A stretch of DNA of 64,000 bases from Orientallactaga sibirica (GCA_036365145.1 JAEOAD010000001.1:101405501-101469500), one strand, 5' to 3'. Counted from the first letter of the stretch, positions 46,738-55,460 are shown. Notes: generated by a model not told the origin, from the letters alone. Program-made: numbers and translations.

Positions 46738-47645
46738 AAATGTTAAAATTTTTTAAAGGAAATGTTTTGCTTGAAAACACCATAATCCAACCTAATTCTT
46801 TGTAAGCTAATAGATAATTAAAAATAAAACTAAAATAAATAAATAATGCTTCCCTCATTTAAGTTATTCTTCATACATTTCTCTTACAAAATTATTAATG
46901 AAAAAATCCTCTCCCTAACCTTAGATGTCAGAATTAAGTAGACTACGTAAATGGCTTAAGACTGTCATGTGGACAGTACTTATAAGTTGAATGCAACAAG
47001 ATAATTTGCCCTGATATTTTTTAAGTTTCAGGGGTCATCTTATTTTATAAGTGGTTTACATAGATAAAATCATCCTTGTTTGGAACAGAAAGTATGCACT
47101 ATAAAATGAGGGTGAAATTGATTTTATTGTAAGACACTGTCAATGTCTGCCCATCTAGAAACTAACAGAAGAAAATATTCAGCTCATTTTGCTACATTAT
47201 TAATCTCAGTTCTTCTTCAAAAATGTTTGTTTAGATTGGGAAGGAAGAAATCAAAGCCTGGTTTCTTTAACTAGCAGTCTGATCAAAAAGGAAATGATCT
47301 CACCCCAGAATACATTTTGTTTGTGATGGGTTGATTAGAACCCAAATAAACCATTTAATTTCTCATTTTATGACTGTTTTAGTGAACTATGTGGAAAAGA
47401 TTATATAACAAACTTTTTTCCTTTTGGTTTATAATGCCCAGTTGATGAGAGTTCTTGCTGGATGATTCAGAATTGCATTCTAGGATACTGGGTAGCAACC
47501 CCAACCTTTAGGAGGTGCCAGTAGCTACACTCCAACTGTGACAACCCAAACTGCATCTATATATTGTGAAAATGTCCCCAAGAGAAGGAGACAAAATTAT
47601 ATTTGATTTAGAACTGGAATAATGAATTACACTTCAGAAAATGAG
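46738..47645. other. 0.9 kb single-copy stretch
   Basis: AT-rich, no feature recognised. Confidence 0.4.
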
Positions 47646-47652
47646 AAATTTG

Positions 47653-47848
47653 GGCTGGAGAGATGGCTTAGTGGTTAAAGTGTTTGCCTATGAAGCCTAA
47701 GGACCAAGGTTTGATTCCCCAGGACCCATGAAAGGCAGATGCACAAGGTGGCACATGCATCCCAAGTTTGTTTGTAGTGGCTAGAGACCCTGGTATGTTT
47801 TCTCTTTCTCTCTCTCTCAAATAAATAAGTAAAATATTTTTTAAAAGA
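47653..47848 (+). repeat. DIP-like SINE
   Basis: 'gggctggagagatggcttagtggttaaagtg', B box GGTTTGATTCCCC, tail CTCAAATAAATAAG. Confidence 0.9.
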
Positions 47849-47943
47849 AAATAAATTTTATTTGTATACATGTGCATGTGTGTGTCTGAATATGAATATA
47901 TATTCATACACATACATTACCCAGCTAAAGAATGAAACATTTG

Positions 47944-48078
47944 AGCCAGGTGTGGTGGCACACGCTTTTTTTTTTTTTTTTTTTTTTTTTTGAGAGAGAG
48001 ACAGAGAGAGAGAGGGAGAGGAAGACAGATAGAGATGGGTGCGCCAGCAGCCTCTCAGCTGCTGCAAACAAAATCCAG

Positions 48079-48117
<39 letters not shown>

Positions 48118-48420
48118 CCCCCTTGCAGTCAAGTGCGGCATTGCGCCCTTGTGTCACTTTGCATCTGGCTAAACATGGGACCTGGAGATTGGAACTGCTG
48201 AAGATTGGAACCAGCATTCTTAGGCTTAGGAAGCAGGTGCCTTAACTGCTAAGCCATCTCTCCAGCATGGTACTTGTTTTTAATCCCAGCACTCGGGAGG
48301 CAGAGGTAGGAGGATCACTGTGAGTTCAAGGCCACCCTGAGACTACATAGTGAATTCTAGGTCAGCCTTGACTAGAGTGAGACCCTACCTCGAAAAACCA
48401 AAAAACTAAAAATAAAAATA
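47944..48420 (+). repeat. B1 SINE split by a long DIP variant
   Basis: 'gagccaggtgtggtggcacacgc' is separated from 'tttaatcccagcactcgggaggcagaggtaggaggatcac...ccctacctcgaaaaacc' by the antisense element at about 47965-48272. The junction interrupts the normally continuous CACACGCCTTTAATCCC. Confidence 0.9.
47965..48272 (-). repeat. Long DIP variant with (GA)n and (GT)n, antisense
   Basis: T25 tract, GA-rich 47992-48015, 'gatgggtgcgccagcagcctctcagctgctgc', (GT)n at 48079-48110, 'gcagtcaagtgcggcattgcgcccttgtgtcac', 'ctggagattggaactgctgaagattggaacc', end 'taactgctaagccatctctccagc'. Same variant as 20207-20474. Confidence 0.9.
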
Positions 48421-48539
48421 AAAGAGAGAGAAACCAGGAAGAAGAAACTGATTGATCATCATTCTATAGATACAGAAAGCTTCTCTTTAGTTAAACCAGT
48501 CATAAATTCTCCAAGAATAATACTTGAAAACTTTTTTGT

Positions 48540-48675
48540 TTGTTTTGTTTTGTGGGTGTATATATAATGTGTACATGTGTGTGTTCGTGTGTGTGAATTC
48601 AGACACATGTGGAGGTCAGAGTTCAACTTTGAGTGCCAGTCTTCATCTTCTATCTTAATCGAGGCACATGGACAG
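48540..48675 (-). repeat. Truncated B3-like SINE, antisense
   Basis: 'gtgtacatgtgtgtgttcgtgtgtgtgaattcagacacatgtggaggtcagagttcaactttgagtgccagtcttcatcttc' matches the left/middle part of B3-like elements in reverse complement. It ends just before the provirus and does not resume beyond it. Confidence 0.55.
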
Positions 48676-49049
48676 AAAAACCATGACACGATAAGAGCTT
48701 GAGCCAAACTGCAGCCATTTGGAGGAAAAACTGCATCTTCTAAGTTAGATTTCAGTTTCCTGAGTGTCTGTGAGCAACTACATAACTAAGCCTTCCCAGA
48801 GACCCTACCCTGACCTGTAGATAAGAATAATGAGTAACTTAAAGATATATAGGACTGCTGTAACCCCCATGACCTTGTGCAAGGCACATTCCTCAGCTGG
48901 GTATCCTAGCAACCCTGCTGCTCTTAGAGCAGGGTGTTTAGCCACAAGGAATATCATTGATAGACATTTATCTGAGGTTCCCTCCCTGTGCAGCTGTGTA
49001 ACTGGATCAAGGTCTCCGCCCTCAGGAGCTTCTTTGTTTTGCTTACTAA

Positions 49050-49057
49050 TATATAAG
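49050..49057 (+). promoter_or_regulatory. LTR TATA box
   Basis: TATATAAG, identical in the 3' LTR (54441-54448 region). The predicted transcription start is about 25-30 bp downstream. Confidence 0.75.
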
Positions 49058-49070
49058 CTGAGACTTTTGC

Positions 49071-49076
49071 AATAAA
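49071..49076 (+). terminator. LTR polyadenylation signal
   Basis: AATAAA between TATA box and LTR end; the functional one for the provirus transcript would be its counterpart in the 3' LTR. Confidence 0.75.
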
Positions 49077-49190
49077 CTTTGAGCCTTGATCAGCATTTTG
49101 TCTTGGCTCCATTCCTTGTGTCTCTTGTCCCTTTCATTTCAGGTTCTCTAGGGTCCTTGCTCCTGTTGAAGCCCCGCTGGCCGGGGCAAA

Positions 49191-49216
49191 TGGCGCCCAA
49201 CGTGGGGCTCGAACCC
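49191..49216 (+). promoter_or_regulatory. Primer-binding site, tRNA-Lys(1,2)
   Basis: TGGCGCCCAACGTGGGGC is the 18-base complement of the tRNA-Lys(1,2) 3' end; complementarity extends through CTCGAACCC into the T arm. It lies two bases (AA) after the LTR terminal CA. This primer is used by several betaretroviruses such as the Mason-Pfizer group. Confidence 0.95.
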
Positions 49217-49365
49217 AGGATCGCCTGAAACACCGTCTGCCACCTACCCAATGGGGATCCCGCACCGAGGCCGCCGCGACCCGAAGAGGGGGTTAGACAC
49301 TGGCCCGCTTGTGATCGCCACGGAGTTGCCCGCCCGTGAGACAGATCCGCGTGAACACTCGGACG

Positions 49366-49376
49366 GTGAGGTAAGA
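49366..49376 (+). promoter_or_regulatory. Probable major splice donor
   Basis: GTGAG|GTAAGA at 49366-49376 fits the donor consensus and lies in the leader, upstream of the gag ATG, where retroviral major donors for env transcripts are found. Function not shown. Confidence 0.6.
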
Positions 49377-49386
49377 TTTTTTTACC

Positions 49387-49512
49387 ATGGGACAAGCATT
49401 TACAAAAGAAGACTCTTTTGTGACTGGGCTAAAACAAGCTCTCAAGGTACGAGGAACTAGGGTTAAGAGAAAGACAAATGAACAGGCCCCGCAGTGGCCG
49501 CCTCCCCACTGA
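49387..49512 (+). pseudogene. gag: gag N-terminal stub (matrix start)
   Basis: ATG at 49387 in CCATGG context opens a 41-codon frame. It begins MGQ, which fits the N-myristoylation start of retroviral matrix proteins, then a charged/amphipathic stretch with ..GLKQALK.. and a GTRVK motif, typical of betaretroviral matrix. After residue 27 the similarity stops and a TGA ends the frame at 49510-49512. Only the first quarter or so of matrix is present; capsid and nucleocapsid are absent. A second, non-identical matrix N-terminal segment occurs about 0.55 kb downstream. Confidence 0.75.
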
Positions 49513-50045
49513 GGGTTTAGGCGAGGTGTAATGTAAAGAAAAACAGACTTTTTCCTTCTCAAAGAAAAAGACAAATCTCTCTCTCTCAGACACTGTCTTC
49601 TTTCGTTCTTTATTTTTGGTTTGAGCCATCGCGTGGACTTAAATCAAGGCAACAGGGCAACTGAAGTCTCTCAGCCGGGGCTACTCTCCGGCATTGACTG
49701 AAGGCCCTGAGCTCATTGTTCAAGTCCCGAAAGCCCGACTGGGTGTTGGCAGCAATCTCCTATCTAGTCCTCTCTCCAATAACCTTTAGGGCAGCAGCCA
49801 GACTTTTAAACTTGTGGTCAGGCTTATGTTTAAGATCCATTGGGGAATTCCCCTGAGCTACTTATAGCCCAGAAACGTTGCCCTCTAGTATTGGCATTTC
49901 TAAACTTTCTCTATCGTGAAAAACACTAGCTTTCACCAAAAAACTGTGGCAGGAAAAACTGCTCAAAAACCACAGGCAACAACAAAGACAAAAGCTCATA
50001 GCTGGGGGCAAGGCTCAAGCTCCTACAGGCTTTTCTTTTCAGCAA
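49513..50045 (+). other. Provirus segment without recognised coding
   Basis: No frame stays open and I recognise no viral domain. It ends in a pyrimidine-rich acceptor-like TTTTCTTTTCAG at 50032-50043, immediately before the second matrix segment. Confidence 0.5.
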
Positions 50046-50060
50046 ACGTTAAACAAATAG

Positions 50061-50245
50061 GAATTGTTTATTCAAGGGCTTGAGGAATCTCTCAAGATGC
50101 AGGGGACCCAAGTTAAATTTTTTGTTCTCTTAAAAAATGTGTGTCCATGGTTCCCCCCAAAAAAGACACTATCGATGAGGAACGATGGGGTCACATGGGT
50201 GATTATTTAAAAGATTTTTATCGCCTCCTCCTATTGAAACCTGAT
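50061..50245 (+). pseudogene. gag: Second gag matrix segment, frameshifted
   Basis: Follows a TAG at 50058-50060. Reads ..GLEESLKMQGTQVK.. and ..CPWFPPK.., then, after a one-base frame change at the C6/A6 run (about 50151-50162), ..DTIDEERWG..MGDYLKDFY.., and ends at TAA 50246-50248. The CPWFP and TID..RW..G features are hallmarks of betaretroviral matrix proteins. It overlaps in content with the stub at 49387 (both contain the GLxxxLKxxGTxVK region) but differs in sequence, so it is not a simple recent duplicate. Non-functional: internal stop upstream, frameshift, early termination. Confidence 0.8.
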
Positions 50246-50248
50246 TAA

Positions 50249-51354
50249 TAATGTCCTTCAGTCTCACTATTAGATAAGCCCCTTCCCCCTTGCTTCTCAG
50301 AGCTGGATGCCAAGCCCAGACTCCAGGGGCGTGCCTACCCCACCTGGGCTCAGGTGGCCTCCAGCCACACTGGCCCAGCAAGGTAAACAAGGAGATAATA
50401 GGCTTTATTTAAAAAAAAAAGGGGGGCTCTTTCTTAGCTTCGCTGGCTTGCAGAGTTTAGGGACTTCTAAAAAAAAAAAAACAGTCTCAAATAGATATGG
50501 ACTTCTTTACAACTGTTTTAAGTTCACTTTGTCTCTCTATACTTTTCTGGTACTACTAACAAAATTTCAAAATATGGGTAAATACCAAATTATTATAAGT
50601 AGATATGAATTTCTTATAAGTATTTACAACTGTTTTAAGTTTACTTTGTCTCTCTATGCTTTTCTGGGACTACTAACAAAAATTTCAAAACATGGGTAAA
50701 CAACAAAAACTATAAAACAAAAAAAAACAGTCTCAAGAATTATATTTAAATTTGAATATGTACTTTAATACTAAATTTGTTAAAAATTTTTAATAATGTT
50801 CAAATCTAATAACAACAACAAAAAAAAGTCAAATCTAAAAAAAGATATTTCAAGAATTTTATTTAAATTTGAATATGTGCTTAATACTAAAGTTTTTGTT
50901 AAAAATTTTTTAATAATGTTCAAATCTACTTTAATAGCATGTGAGGCAGAAGTCAGGATCTGAGTTCTAGGCTTTAAAGATATTTAGTGAAGGCCAGGTC
51001 AGCCTGGACCAGAGTGAGACCCTACCTTGCAAAACCAAAAAAAAAAAAAAATAATAATAATAATAATAAGATAAAAACTAAAAAAAAAAAGTTAAACCGG
51101 AGAAAAAACTTTAAATGTTGGTAACTATTTAATAAAAAAGATTATTACAGAGTGGTTACATAGTTTGTAAGATAAAAATATGTAACTGTAGATATAAAGT
51201 AAACTTGAACAAGGTTAAAGACAAAACACTTAACCAGATTGCAGATCTTTTTAGATACAATAAAGTGATTATCAACCTAGGGCTTACATCAAACTAATAA
51301 AAGCATGGCTCTAGCTGATAGAAGGTTACTATGGTATTCAGTTTGTAAATTTAC
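50249..51354 (+). other. AT-rich middle of the provirus with tandem duplications
   Basis: Two imperfect direct duplications: 50493-50586 with 50601-50704 (shared 'acaactgttttaagtt.actttgtctctctat.cttttctgg.actactaac') and 50736-50808 with 50853-50928 (shared 'atttaaatttgaatatgt.ctt.aatacta' and 'aataatgttcaaatcta'). A B1 fragment 'gaaggccaggtcagcctggaccagagtgagaccctacctt' plus A-tail lies at about 50990-51045. No polymerase-type frame. Confidence 0.7.
50990..51070 (+). repeat. B1 3' fragment inside the provirus
   Basis: 'ccaggtcagcctggaccagagtgagaccctaccttgcaaaacc' then A-run and (AAT)n. Equals the last third of B1 copies elsewhere in the window. Confidence 0.8.
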
Positions 51355-51366
51355 AACTTTAACTTG

Positions 51367-52378
51367 TTGATATTAATCTGGTCACGATGATGGTTAAAAA
51401 AGACTAAATTTAGAGTACCCAATAAAGTTAATTAAGTTCCTATTTGTCAACATTTTAACTATATCTTAAGGTTAAAATTGACTCATTAATATTTAATTCT
51501 CTCACATGGTTAATATAACTAATATACAAAAAATGCCTAACATCTCCCTCCATTGCCTGTGATAATTGTTTCCTATCCAACTATGTGCTCCTGATAACAT
51601 AACTGCCTTTGTTATGATTCTGGTAAATGTCACACAACCCTGGGGGTCCCCAAACACTCGTGTGGGGGACTTGACACTTCCTTTGATTCCCTGACTGAGA
51701 AACCCAAGCAAACCCAAGACTGAGACTCGAAAAATTCTTCTCAGACCGGTCTGGTGAGTATCTGAGCGCTCTCTCTCTTTCTCCTTTTTAAATTTGGTTC
51801 TGAAGCGTGCATAGCTTTTCTTGGGCCCTCTGTTTCTGTCATATTCGTGTGTCTATGTTATTGGGCCCTATGTGTTTCTGTCATATTTGTGTGTCTATAT
51901 GTTAATTGTTTCCCTATGGATGGACACTTCTCCCTTGACTTAATAACATGGGACAGTTCCCCTCCCCCTCTTTCACTCCCTTTTTCACAGGTGCTGGTGG
52001 CCACAGCCAAAAGAGACATCAAGCCCACCGCTGAAGCTTAGGTCCCAATTCTTGTATGGGGGCAGGGAATGGGGACTGGGAATTACATCTCAGGTCAATA
52101 AATGGTTTACAAAATTTGTCTGTTACAAAGACCGGAGGCCCCCATGGCTGAGTATCTCTAGAAGGTCTTACAAATGTGAAAACTCCCCAGAAGATAAGTA
52201 GGGGGGAATTTACTGCCAAGCAAACAAACATAGATTACAGAGTTGGAGGTCAACACATTCGTTAGCTAGTTCCTTATCTGAGTCAGGCCTGGACTTAATG
52301 ACTGTCTGTTCTATAATGGCAGTACTGTCGTCTGGTTATTAAATGATGTCTTCTAAGTAAAAAAAAAAAAAAAAAAAA
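51367..52378 (+). mobile_element. Possible poly(A)-tailed retrotransposed insert in the provirus
   Basis: ATTAAA at 52338-52343 is followed 17 bases later by a long A-run to 52380. AACTTTAACTTG occurs right after the A-run (52379-52390, first two bases shared with the run) and at 51355-51366. That is the signature of an L1-mediated insertion of about 1 kb. Its identity is not recognised. The surrounding AT-rich sequence makes a chance match possible. Confidence 0.4.
51685..52041 (+). other. Second retroviral-leader-like segment
   Basis: ATTCCCTGACTGAGAAA at 51687-51703 resembles a tRNA-Glu-type primer site (TTCCCTGACCGGGAA) with two changes in the core. GTCTG|GTGAGTAT near 51749 is donor-like. 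A tract with repeated 'tgtttctgtcatattcgtgtgtctat' resembles gammaretroviral leaders. ATGGGACAG (MGQ) at 51949 opens a 28-codon frame, and TTTTTCACAG|GTG near 51989 is acceptor-like. Each sign is weak; the combination is suggestive only. Confidence 0.3.
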
Positions 52379-52639
52379 AACTTTAACTTGGTTTACAACA
52401 GTAATTAAGGGAACTAATAAACTCAAAAATTTCCAGGAGGCTTATTTCAGCAATGCAATTGCAACTTGTTTCAACATACAGAGGTGGTTATGCCTGAGTC
52501 AGGCAAGCAAACAGTGTTGCAGAGACTGAATGTAACAGGTTAATTGATTTCTTTTTTTGGTTCTTCAGTATATACAAAAATAAATATAATTTATGATTAC
52601 AGTTGAGTCCCCAAGAAAGTAAATAATCAGAGATACAGC

Positions 52640-52990
52640 CCATCTTGGGTCCCAAAGGTGGCCTCAAACAAAATTATGAAAAGTACCCTAAAAGAAAATT
52701 ATTTTAAGTTTTGTACGTGTCTGCCCCTCCCTTATCCTTTTGTACTTGGGCCCAGGTGGGTCAATCACCAAATAAAATTTACTCTTAGTTGTACCTGGTA
52801 TATTATCACCAATTGTATTAATTCTAAAAAGGACACAGCTACAGATTACTCCTCCAATGTAGTCTTTATTGTCATGTGTTCTCCTTACTTAATTATGCCA
52901 ATCAGAATGACTGAGTCCTGGTACTCCAGCTTCCGGAGCTCAAGTGTTCCAACAGCTCAACAGAATGCTGACGCAGAAAAGAAAATTCAG
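52640..52990 (+). pseudogene. env: env surface-subunit C-terminal remnant
   Basis: Frame 52658-52993 reads ..CTCLPLPYPFVLG.. and later ..CTWYIITNCINS.. and ..SPYLIMPI.., in the order found near the C-terminus of betaretroviral surface glycoproteins. A basic QKRK-like run in a neighbouring frame at about 52973-52985 sits where furin cleavage between surface and transmembrane subunits is expected. The frame ends at TAA 52991-52993. The N-terminal part of SU and the signal peptide are not recognised. Non-functional. Confidence 0.7.
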
Positions 52991-53010
52991 TAAAATGACT
53001 GCTTGTAGAA

Positions 53011-53310
53011 ATCCTTGCTGCAACCATCATTGCCTCTTACACCACAGCATCAGTATCCCTGGCACAATCAATGAAGACAGCTGATCATGTTAATGGACTG
53101 ATTAAAATTTTTCTCAAGCTTTTTTTTAATCACAGATAGATATTGATAAAAAGCTGTCAGTCAGGTTAGATGCTCTAAAAAATGCTGTTATGTATTTAGA
53201 AAGACATGTTGCCAGTCTGGCGGTTCAAATGCAATTGTTCTGTCATGTAAATTCTCAATTCATATGTATTACTCCTTTATCCTACTATGGGACTGCTACT
53301 GAATAGTGAA
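53011..53310 (+). pseudogene. env: env transmembrane-subunit ectodomain remnant
   Basis: Reads ILAATIIASYTTASVSLAQS at the fusion-peptide position, then ..DHVNGLI.., and after a frame change at a T-run (about 53120) ..DIDKKLSVRLDALKNAVMYL.. (heptad-repeat-like) and ..CHVNSQFICITPL.., the disulfide-loop region typical of betaretroviral TM. A TAG near 53305 ends the frame. Frame relation to SU is shifted, so no continuous env is encoded. Confidence 0.8.
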
Positions 53311-53408
53311 AGGTTAAAAATCATATTTGGGGTATTTAAAACCATAATAATCTTAACATAGATTTACAAGGTTTACAAAAGAAAATATCTGTTAATTCAT
53401 ATAGTCAT

Positions 53409-53735
53409 TTGTCTTTTGGTGATCCTGCTAGGCTGCAAAAGGGACTGTGCAAAAAGTTTCTCCCAAGCAGTTTCTTTCTCAGATTTTCATCTGGTTTCTA
53501 TTTAGTCAGACACCCTGCTTCTACTCTTATGCATAATCACCTTATGGGAACCCTGGTTAGTCTCTTGCTAGTAATTACCTTGGGACCATTTATCTTTAAT
53601 AGTCTTACTGGTTTTATAAAGCAAATTGACTCCATGGTATCAAAACCCATACAGGTACATTACCATAGACTTAATTTGGCTGACAGAGGCTTGGCTAAAC
53701 CTGAAGGTGATGGACCTCCTTTAGGAGCTGCATAA
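53409..53735 (+). pseudogene. env: env TM membrane anchor and cytoplasmic tail remnant
   Basis: 108-codon frame. Residues about 43-66 form a strongly hydrophobic segment (LMGTLVSLLLVITLGPFIFN), the membrane span of TM, followed by a short polar tail (..IKQIDSM.. and ..VHYHRLN..). Same frame as the later part of 53011-53310. It ends at TAA 53733-53735, about 340 bp upstream of the 3' LTR. The best-preserved env part, but detached from any start. Confidence 0.8.
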
Positions 53736-54060
53736 AACTCAGATTTATGCACGCCAGCCTTGGCGTGGCATGGGCACCAACAAGGGGTGCAGAGCTAACA
53801 CTGCAGGGGGAGGACCCTATAGTCTGCTTCTGAGTCCCCTGAGAAGCAAACCTGACTTGCATGGAGGTTGGTACCATAAACATCAAAATAGACCCTGCCT
53901 CCCCTCTCCAAAAGGTACCAAGGGTCAAAATGTGGGAAACAAATATATAACCCACGAGAGGAGTCAGGCCAATGCTTCCCCTCTTTGGTTAAGGCCCATT
54001 CATCTATTGATGAAGTCCCTTATTCCTCATCTTCACGTGCCTGCCTTATCTAAAATTATA

Positions 54061-54075
54061 AAAGAAGGGAGGAGA
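54061..54075 (+). promoter_or_regulatory. Polypurine tract
   Basis: AAAGAAGGGAGGAGA directly precedes the TGTTGGG start of the 3' LTR, the position required for plus-strand priming. Confidence 0.92.
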
Positions 54076-54579
54076 TGTTGGGAACCTTGAGCCAAACTGC
54101 AGCCATTTGGAGGAAAAAACTGCATCTTCTAAGTTAGATTTCAGTTTCCTGAGTGTCTGTGAGCAACTACATAACTAAGCCTTCCCAGAGACCCTACCCT
54201 GACCTGTAGATAAGAATAATGAGTAACTTAAAGATATATAGGACTGCTGTAACCCCCCCATGACCTTGTGCAAGGCACATTCCTCAGCTGGGTATCCTAG
54301 AAACCCTGCTGCTCTTAGAGCAGGGTGTTTAGCCACAAGGAATATCATTGATAGACATTTATCTGAGGTTCCCTCCCTGTGCAGCTGTGTAACTGGATCA
54401 AGGTCTCCGCCCTCAGGAGCTTCTTTGTTTTGCTTACTAATATATAAGCTGAGACTTTTGCAATAAACTTTGAGCCTTGATCAGCATTTTGTCTTGGCTC
54501 CATTCCTTGTGTCTCTTGTCCCTTTCATTTCAGGTTCTCTAGGGTCCTTGCTCCTGTTGAAGCCCCACTGGCCAGGGCA
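54076..54579 (+). repeat. 3' LTR of the provirus
   Basis: 504 bp from TGTTGGGAAC to GGCCAGGGCA. Compared with the 5' LTR over 48698-49188 I count three substitutions (tagAaaccc, ccAc, ccAggg) and two indels (one extra A, two extra C). TATA box and AATAAA are conserved. The right flank is GAAACATG; no matching duplication is seen at the left. Confidence 0.95.
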
Positions 54580-54607
54580 GAAACATGTATTCTTAAAGTT
54601 AAATGAA

Positions 54608-54762
54608 GCCAGGCATGGTGGTGCACACCTTTAGTCCCAGCACTTGGGAGGCAGAGGTAGAAAGATCACTGTGAGTTCAAGGCCACCTTGAGACTACATA
54701 GGAAATTCCAGGTCAGCCTGGGCTAGAGGGAAAACTTACGTTGAAAAAATGAACAAACAAAA
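54608..54762 (+). repeat. B1 SINE
   Basis: 'agccaggcatggtggtgcacacctttagtcccagcacttgg...' complete to 'gttgaaaaaatgaacaaac'. Flanks AAAGTTAA on both sides. Confidence 0.9.
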
Positions 54763-54942
54763 AAAGTTAAGTAAGATATCATATACCAATGTGAGTCTAG
54801 TAAAATACCTAGTATTCAGAGCATACTTAATAAGTAGTCACCAATATTATCTAAAATAAATAATTTATTTTACCAACAGGCAGCTCTGGACTCAGATAAT
54901 CTAATGGCATCCAGGCTGGGACCAGAGGGCAGGTGTAATTTT

Positions 54943-55145
54943 TTTCTTTTATTCTTTTATATAGAGAGAGAGGCATAGAGACAGAAAGAATGGGTGAACC
55001 AGAGCCTCCTGCCTCTGCAAACGAACTCTAGACACGTGCACCATTTTGTAAATCTGGCTTTGCATGGGTTCTGGGGAACTGAACCTCAGACATCAGGCTT
55101 TACAAGCAAGCACCTTTAACCACTGAACCATCTCCTCATCCCACA
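54943..55145 (-). repeat. DIP-like SINE, antisense
   Basis: TGTAATTTT at 54934-54942 and 55146-55154. Body ends 'aaccactgaaccatctcctcatccc'. Confidence 0.88.
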
Positions 55146-55154
55146 TGTAATTTT

Positions 55155-55460
55155 AATGCTTTGCTTTATCAACTTCCACCCCAACTTGTCCACACTGCAG
55201 AAGGAATCACTGCTTCTGGATGCATGCTAGGAACTACTCTTCCTTGTCTGCACAAACCCCTTGATTGTGACACTTTTGGGGGGATTCCTTGACATTTCTA
55301 TGGCTACATTTGGAATCTTATTTTCCTTAGAGCCCTTTGCCTATCAGTTCTTTGTTGAAATTTAATTATTTTGACTTTCCAATTACTGAATTATATTGTT
55401 ATGCTACATTCTAATATTTTTATACATTTATAGTGAATTAATTGATATCAGATCCAAATA
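55155..55460. other. Single-copy stretch
   Basis: Nothing recognised. Confidence 0.4.

Larger units (their letters stand above)
48698..49188 (+). repeat. 5' LTR of the provirus, lacking the first 10 bases
   Basis: 491 bp aligned with 54086-54579. The first ten bases of the 3' LTR (TGTTGGGAAC) are absent; instead non-matching sequence precedes CTTGAGCC. Ends GGCCGGGGCA. It contains TATATAAG at 49050-49057 and AATAAA at 49071-49076. With the signals only about 20 bp apart, the R region is probably very short (around 49080-49095), as in some betaretroviruses. Confidence 0.93.
48698..54579 (+). mobile_element. Young defective betaretrovirus-like endogenous provirus (ERV2/ERVK)
   Basis: Order: 5' LTR, tRNA-Lys primer site, splice donor, gag start, unassigned segment, second gag-matrix segment, AT-rich middle, env SU and TM remnants, polypurine tract, 3' LTR. 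Length is about 5.9 kb against roughly 8-9.5 kb for complete betaretroviruses; no protease, reverse transcriptase or integrase motif is visible, so it cannot encode its own replication functions. The two LTRs show three substitutions and two indels, indicating a recent insertion. All viral frames carry stops or frameshifts. The matrix and transmembrane fragments are of betaretroviral type; class is inferred from the primer site and these fragments. Concept resembles mouse ETn or VL30 non-autonomous elements. Confidence 0.93.

Noticed and set aside
49387..49512. gag stub as an expressed functional protein
   Set aside because: Only about 27 residues resemble matrix before divergence and a stop; no downstream capsid or nucleocapsid.
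50249..52640. Hidden pol in the provirus middle
   Set aside because: I looked for reverse-transcriptase (YxDD-like), protease (DTG-like) and integrase-type frames and saw none in an open context; the region is AT-rich and stop-laden.
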